Assembly (NCBI GenBank): GCA_030278955.1
Contig: JAOANR010000003.1
Location: 35,420,054 to 35,484,053, forward strand
Direction: 5' to 3'
Origin: Hygrophila difformis
Lineage: Eukaryota; Streptophyta; Magnoliopsida; Lamiales; Acanthaceae
Length of the DNA: 64,000 nucleotides
Part shown: piece by piece, positions 57,901 through 64,000 of the stretch
Position numbering within the stretch: position 1 is the first letter of the stretch
Layout of the letters: the number at the start of each line of letters is the position of its first letter
Made by a program: the position numbers and the translations under genes
Notes under the pieces: generated by a model
The model's input: the letters and a program-made list of their open reading frames with translations, nothing else
Databases searched by the model: none
What the model was told of the DNA's origin: nothing

Positions 57901-60780
57901 GAACATCCCGTACAGCCAGTGCAATCTGGAGTGCAAACACCTGCTGCTGCTGAACCTGCAATCCAGCCTGAGCCTCAAGTGCAATCCAGAAGAAGGCTGG
58001 TAAAACTAGCAGAAAAGGAAAAAAGTGGAAGGGCACCTGAGCCGAAAGTTGTAATTAGAGAGCCCGAGCCACAGGCCAAGAAAATAGGGGAGCCAGCCAA
58101 CCCTGCAGACAAAGGGAAAAGCAAAATGCCGGAGCCTCCCCCAAAGCGAAAAGATCAGACTGCCTTTGATGCTGAATTGGCTAGAAAGCTCCAAGAGGAA
58201 GAGGACGCAAAATTGGCCGAAACAGAACAGAATGTGGAGGTAGAAGCCGCTGAGAAAGCAAGGTCGGAAAAGGAAAGAATTGAGAGAGAAGAGCAAGCAA
58301 TGAAAGAGGTTGAAATGCTGAAAAATGTTCAAAGGACAAAGGATGAGGAGGCAGCCAAGAAACTACAAGCTGAATTGGAAAGTACGAGATCTGGAAATGT
58401 TGAGAAGGAGAAGAAGGAAGACGAGGATGATGATGAGCTAAAAATCACTGGCGAAGTACACGGATTGGGGCTAAAAATAAAAAAGGAGCCCACTGGTTGG
58501 ATCGACCCCATATTGAGCAAGGAAAATATGCTAAGGCAAGCTGAACAGGAAAAGATTGACAGAATCTGCAGAGAAATCAGGCTTGAGGATCCATACCAGA
58601 CCTTCAGAGAAAGACTTGGGCTAACAGTTGATGATCCTCGCTGGATAGCAATGCAAGGAAGGGGCGAAGCAAAAGTCGACCAAGCGGAGACTGTCCCCGA
58701 AGGCCAAGCACATCAAGCTGAAAGAGAAGAAGAAAGATCGGTGGAATCTATGGACCCGGCTAAGCTGACTGACCAGCTGAGGGCGCAACCGAATGAGTAT
58801 CTGATGGTCTCAAATCCCAAAGAGACCGTAAGACAAATCTTGAGAGAAGCAGAGCAGGCTAGAGATCAAGTGGCTGATATTCCAGCAAGAGCAGATCCAA
58901 CCACGCTATCGGAATTAGTAAAGGAAAAAGCTGATGAGCAGCAGACTGCTGCTGAAAAAAGGCAGGTTGAAAGGGAGGCAGAAGAGAAAGAAACGCAAGA
59001 AGAAGAGCAAGAATTTGTGGAGGCAATGGGACCAATTTTTCAACGTTCCATTGGACGAACTTTAAGGGAGGAGGAGGAGGTATCAACTAATGTTGATGAC
59101 TTGTATTTTCCTGTACTTACATTTCCCTTACCTGTAAATTGTGAACTCAAAACTCTCAAAAATGTAATTAAACAGGTTGAGGAGGAACCCGAAAACGAAG
59201 TAGTTGGAGGAGAAGGAGAATCGAGTCAACAGGAGCCTGAGGCAGAACCCGCACAAGAGGAAGATGAGCTAACCGATTGGCATAGCAGTGAAGACCAGGA
59301 ATTAATTGGTTCTGTTAGACCAGTTGAATTCTGGTCTGAGAAGACTGTAAGGAACAGGATGGGGATCCAAAATCAGTTTGATAAGAAAGCTTTGAACAAT
59401 GCAGATCTGGAAATTAAGTTCAACGGGAGAATGGAAGGGGCAGAAAGATACGCCAGAATGTCGAAGATGATTGTACCAAATAAAGGGTTCAATCCAGATG
59501 CCTTGCTCCACCCCACGATCGAAACCTTCTACAGAAACCAAGAATGGCGAAATTTCATGCTGCACAACGAGGAAGATGGCTTCGTTGAACTGACACGTGA
59601 ATTCTTTTGCAACATCGAAGCCAGCAGCAAGAGGACTTGGGTCCGGGGTCATGTTATAGACATCTCGCCCTAATGGTTGAACAAATTCTTTGAGACCCCG
59701 GATATACGAGATGACTTCCCCGCTGGAGAGATTTTGATCAAGAGAGCTAAAACGAAGAAAGCTGCATTGTATATTACTTTGGCAAACAGCATGACGAGGG
59801 TACCTGCTCCAGACCATACATTCGACGTAGACTGGTTGCAACTGTACTTCATGCCAACCTATGAATTTTACATTTCTAAGATCCGGCCAAGTTCGCACCC
59901 ACATACCACATCTGGAAGCATCATAATGGGCCTCGCGAAGCTGTGGCACGGATTGAAGTTAAACATAGGAAAGCATGTGTTTGAAGTTCTGATGACCCGG
60001 ATAGAAGACAAGCAAGTCTTATGCTCTTTAAATCTGATAAGAAGAATTTGCGTTAATCAGGGCGTGGACATAAGTGCATTCGCAACTGATAAGCCAGTGA
60101 GAGTGAACCCCCCCATCCGTGTGCCAAACATTCCTCTGCGCGGCAAGATCGCATATTCTCTGCCACAACTGCCCGGCGACTCTGATATTCAATCATCATT
60201 CATATCTGGTGATCAAGCACCCGCCTCTAGAAAGAGAGCTCCAAGGCCATCTAGGGCCTCGAATGGAACAAAGAAAGCCCGTACTGATGCGGGACCTTCG
60301 ACTGAAGTTCGAGAAGAGCCTCAAACAGAACAAATGGAGATCCCACTTCCAGCTCAACCTCTCCAAATGCCTCCTCTGAGCCATAATATCTCACAAGAGC
60401 CTGCCAACTCACAAGTGATTGAAATTGTGAGCACTATGAGTAAAACCATGACCGAAAGCGTCAAGCAGTTGGCAGATGTTATTATTCTGGGAAGGGAAGA
60501 TGACCGAAGAGAAAGGCAAGAAGAGATGAAGAGGAGAGAAGAAAGAGAGAGAAAGAAGGAAGAGGAAAAAGCTGAAGATAGGAGAAAAGAAGAGGAGTTC
60601 AGACGGTTACTGCTGGAAAGAGAAGAAAGGCAACATAGAGAGAGGATGGAGAGCGAGGAAAGACAGCGCAAAATGATGGAGATGATGATGCAAGCATTGA
60701 TCCAGCAGCTCCCAAAACCGCCACCTCCTCCAACAGATAGTGCTGGACCTTTATCTCAACCGCAGGAACTGAAAGATTGA
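54902..60780 (+). pseudogene. Large intron-containing ORF of unknown function after Athila pol
   Basis: Exon 1 (54902-54933) starts ATG and encodes MASSSSKAEP. The intron runs from GTAAGC at 54934 to TTTCTCAG at 56454. Exon 2 then continues in phase to TGA at 60778. It has stops at 56714-56716, 57479-57481 and 59671-59673 and a frameshift near 57710; otherwise about 1,430 codons. Segments: a helical N-terminal region (FPFKWNPCLFEKRGPKEQKW), Pro/Glu-rich and Glu/Lys coiled-coil regions (57900-59250), a globular part around RTWVRGHVIDISP and FFETPDIRDDFPAGEILIKR (about 59560-60080), then a basic/Pro segment and an Arg/Glu coiled coil. The globular part resembles the putative plant transposon domain family seen in Athila-like elements. 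No signal peptide or membrane segment was seen, so it is not an obvious envelope protein. Function unknown. Confidence 0.6.
54934..56454 (+). other. Intron in the Athila third ORF
   Basis: The donor ATG/GTAAGC and acceptor CTTTCTCAG/G preserve the reading frame (codon split TG/G, Trp). 1521 bp; open frames inside it on both strands are short and unlike proteins. The acceptor lies about 100 bp after a TTAAATCACATTT branch-type AT-rich stretch. Confidence 0.6.
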
Positions 60781-62094
60781 GTCTTCTTGATCCTATCATT
60801 CCGAGATGAATAAGTGACTGTTAGGCCAAAAATATGTTGTTGACATACTTCGTATGTTAACAGTGCCTCTTTTACTGCTTTAAATTAAATAACCAGCAAA
60901 AGCATGCATAAACCTGCTCTAAATTCACATGTTGAATTTAGGCTTGTGATTAAATTTTCAAACTTTTAAATTGGGATAATATAATTGAAAACATGCATGA
61001 AATGAATTCCTAAGGTTTTGAGCTATAAAAATTTAATGATGCAATCATCTTGTTGGGTAATAAATCTGCATGTTGACAATTTTGATTGAATAAATTGTTA
61101 GAATTAAGCATAGATTAAATTTGAGAATACTGTATGACATGAATCAATCCAACCTTTTGAGATTTGAGCCATGAGTCACTTTTACTCATTTATTTTCTTT
61201 GATGTGTGAATCAATTTGATTAAAGGAAACTAGAACTTGCAATTGGGACCGATTCAAGACCATGTCATATTCCCAAAATCGAGCATATGATCGAGGCACT
61301 TAGAAAACCCAAAATTTTTGGCCTTCGTTTGAAATCCAAACCCAAAAATATTTTCCCCTTTAGGATTAACCAAGTTGAGCCTTAAGCCTAATTTTTCTTT
61401 GAACCCACTATACTTTCCTTATCCGTACAAAAAGACCAAGAAAGTCAAACCCAAGTGTGCAAGAATAAATTCTTTCAAGACATTAAATTTATGATCATAA
61501 AAAATGTATGCTATAAACCGATTCAAAAAAAACGAGAAGAAAAAGAAGAAAAGAAAAAGAAAAATGTTGAGCTTCATTCAACAAAAATAAATTGCAAATG
61601 ACAAAGTAAATTAGACATAGTCTAAATGTCATGCAAAAGAAAAGAAAAGAAAAAGAAAAAGAAAGAATTATTGATGATCATAAATTTTAAATAAAAATAA
61701 TGCCAAGTTATGATAGAATAAATTCTTGTCACTACTTAAGCCGATAATTCCCTTCCATACCTATGTTACAACCGTATGCTCCGTTATAACCCTTAAATAA
61801 GACCTCGGCATCTCAATTTGAAGAAATGAGCCGGTGGCGAGTTGGTCTGATTGCAAGCTTATGAGATAATTTAATTAAATTTGATTATGAGCGTTCATGA
61901 TTAAACCCATTTGAGAGTGAGTGAATTTTCCGATTCTATCATATGTGAGGCTCTGTTTCTTTAGTTGTGTTCATGTCATGCCTTATTTCTAATTTTTAAT
62001 CTTTGAGTTTTTCAAACATGATATTCATGAAGGATTGACAATAATGTTCGATTTGTAGACCCGATTCAGTGAGCATGTATCATTTCATTAAATA
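60781..62094 (+). other. Athila 3' non-coding region
   Basis: AT-rich, no significant ORF. Contains A/G-rich runs (AAAAGAAAAAGAAGAAAAG at about 61540-61560 and a similar one near 61640-61660) that could serve as purine tracts, though neither abuts the LTR. Such long 3' untranslated regions are usual in Athila elements. Confidence 0.6.
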
Positions 62095-64000
62095 CTGTCT
62101 CGCGACCAGGCGTGGAGTCTTGCGACATGCAGCCCAGTCTCGCGCCACACCGCATGATATCGCGACACGAAGGCATGGCTGTGATGTGTGTGATCCTCGT
62201 GACACGTGTGTGCCTCAGATCAAGGCCCATGGGCCTAGGGTTTTATCTCTATAAATATAGGGTGACCCAAGGTGCCAAGGGGATTCAGTTAGAAATTCAT
62301 ACTCTTGAAGACAGTTTCGTGAGCTCAGTTTTAGGTTGATCTTAGTTTAGTTTAGTTTTTTTTTTTATGTATTATTTAATTTTTGCCCTAGCTTAGCTTA
62401 GTTTAGTTTTAATTTCATGTTGGTTTTTCCATTTCAGTAGCTAGGTAGCCACTTTCTACCATGTTTTCTTGTTCTAAACTTTATTTTTAGGGTTTGAAAT
62501 ACCCAAATGATGGGTATTATCAAACCCATTAATGAAAATGGGAAGTTAATCTTGATATGGTGTCCTAAATCATGAAATGGGTGTTTTAAACCCATGGATC
62601 TTACTGTTTCTGTTTTCTTTTTGGTCATTTGACCATTATTTCTTATCTTTGGTTACTGTTTTCTTATTTTGGATCATGTTCATGTATGTGTGTGAGAAAA
62701 CCCTAGTTTAGGATCCTGCTTTATTTTAAATATTGTTTTTAGTTAGGTTTATTTTTATTCAAGTATGTTCTAGCTAGATTCAATTTCTGTTTGGTTATTT
62801 TTGGGTTAGCATAGCTTTTTGATCTGAAATAGGGTGAGATCACGTACAATGCATGCCACTGTTCCTGACATGCGTCCTGAACCACATCCTAGTCGCTAAC
62901 TGCCTCCAGTCGTGAGACCACGTCTTGCGACTGGAGGGTAGTTTCGCGACACGGGTGTCTAACCACATTTGTCTTGTAATTTTGAAACCCCAGTCGTGAA
63001 GCAATCCTGTCGTGAACCCACGGTTCACGACTTACTTTTATGCCTAGCGACTGGGGACCAAAACCCTTTTATTTTTGTTCTGTAAGGCTCCAGTCGTGAT
63101 ACTCCTTTCGTCACTCCTGTCGTCAGGCCACGTCTCACGACACAATTCTAGTCTCACGACTGGAAAATTATGCCTCAGCGAATTTTTGAAAAACTCCCAG
63201 TCGCAAGACACTCCAGTCGTGAGACCATGTCTCACGACTCACTTTCAGTCTAGCGACTGGGGGGCCAACACTTAGAAATTATTTCATGAAAACCCAGTCG
63301 CAAGACTTTCATGTCGTGAGACCACATCTCACGACACAATTTTTTAGTCTCGCGACTGGGGTATCATATTCTTATTATATTTTATAAAAATCCCCACTCG
63401 CTAGACTCCTGTCGTGAGACGTGTCCTGTCGTGAGACCACGTCTCACGACACACTTTTGATGTCTCGCGACTGGGAACCCATATACTTAGAAAATTTTGT
63501 TAATTCATCCCAGTCGCTAGACTCCTGTCATGAGACCATGTCTCACGACACAATTCCTGTCTAGCGACTGGACCTCCATGACTTAGCAAATATTTCTCAA
63601 ATTCACTAGTCGTCAGACCCATGTCGCGGAACCTAGGTTCGCGACATAATTTATGGTATCATGACTAGGTTCTCACCCCTTTTTAATTCCAAAAATTCTA
63701 TCTTCCAGCCCCCATGTCGCAAGACTCCTGTCGTCAGACCATGTCTCACGACACACTTTTGTCTAGCGACATGGAAACCTAAATTTCCAAAAAATTCAAA
63801 TTCTTTTATTTCCCACCCCCTCATGTCGTGATTCTCCCGTCGTGAACCCACGACGCAATTTTCTATCTCACGACATGCATGACACTCCCTTACCAAATTT
63901 TATGTTTCTCCATATCCGACCATTAATTAATTGAACCCTTAAGTCATTAATTAATTATTATGATTAGCATTAATTAAAATCAATAATTACCATGATTAAA
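62095..64000 (+). repeat. 3' LTR of the Athila element, partial
   Basis: Matches the 5' LTR from about 40817 onward, with about 2-3% substitutions and some hairpin indels, and continues beyond the window. About 630 bp of U3 present in the 5' LTR (40188-40816) are missing. TATA box at 62249-62257. Confidence 0.82.
62903..63882 (+). repeat. Nested-hairpin array in Athila 3' LTR (about ten units)
   Basis: Counterpart of 41621-42514. It has one more unit at about 63393-63477, which the 5' LTR has lost, leaving a stub near 42102-42120. Several arm substitutions differ between the LTRs. Confidence 0.87.

Larger units (their letters stand above)
40188..64000 (+). mobile_element. Athila-type Ty3/gypsy retrotransposon, nested and truncated by window end
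   Basis: Long LTRs, a tRNA-Asp-type PBS (TGGCGCCGTTGCCGGGGA), an Athila-like gag and pol (RT with FMDDFSIYG), and an extra large ORF after pol identify the Athila clade. It is inserted into the LTR fragment just before 40188, is itself interrupted by a solo LTR, and its 3' LTR runs off the window. Stops in gag and pol and a frameshift in the third ORF mean this copy is not autonomous now. Confidence 0.85.

Noticed and set aside
58006..59086. Minus-strand ORFs opposite the third Athila ORF
   Set aside because: Antisense of Glu/Lys-rich coiled coil gives Phe/Leu/Ser-rich shadows.

Overview
This is nuclear DNA of a flowering plant, most likely a eudicot. It is AT-rich and full of plant-type LTR retrotransposons. 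The recognisable plant exons (NAC factor, SOS2-like kinase, COX15, DNAJ-TPR protein) carry GT-AG introns. I found no intact cellular gene. Every recognisable host gene is a broken, partial copy inside a transposable element. The species cannot be named from this window.

Layout. 1-494 is anonymous flank. 495-6684 is a minus-strand, non-autonomous Helitron. It carries, in transposon sense, pieces of four unrelated genes: NAC factor, mitochondrial RRM protein, dihydrouridine synthase and DNAJ/TPR protein. Four bases further on, a second Helitron with the same orientation and a related 3' end runs from 6689 to 26575. It holds fragments of COX15, an unidentified gene with phase-0 exons, a possible Na+/Ca2+-exchanger-like gene and a CIPK24/SOS2-like kinase. 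It was later split by a complete gag-only LTR retrotransposon (7648-15885, TSD AAAGC) with 3.1-3.2 kb LTRs.

26576-27500 is anonymous. 27500-29670 is a minus-strand endogenous pararetrovirus fragment. It abuts a LINE RNase H fragment (about 29672-30226), which abuts a 5'-truncated second gag-only LTR element (30227-38486). That element's gag is split by an inverted solo LTR (32692-35398, TSD TCGAC). 38487-40187 is a further LTR fragment carrying a Stowaway-like MITE (39703-39892).

40188 to the window end is a large Athila-type Ty3/gypsy element: a 4.9 kb 5' LTR, tRNA-Asp-type PBS, gag, a protease split by a solo LTR (47580-50575, TSD CGGAT), RT, RNase H and integrase, a large intron-containing ORF of unknown function, and a partial 3' LTR. 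Its reading frames carry several stops, so it looks dead.

The most unusual feature is structural. Each long LTR carries a tandem array of short hairpins. The arrays differ in sequence between LTR families, yet in several of them the two stem arms change together between repeat units. One array resembles tandem tRNA T-arms (Pol III B-box-like). Another, in the Athila LTRs and again between pol and the unknown ORF, consists of nested double hairpins. A second unusual feature is a nested pair of polypurine-tract/LTR-start signals in the gag-only family. Target-site duplications show that both starts have been used.
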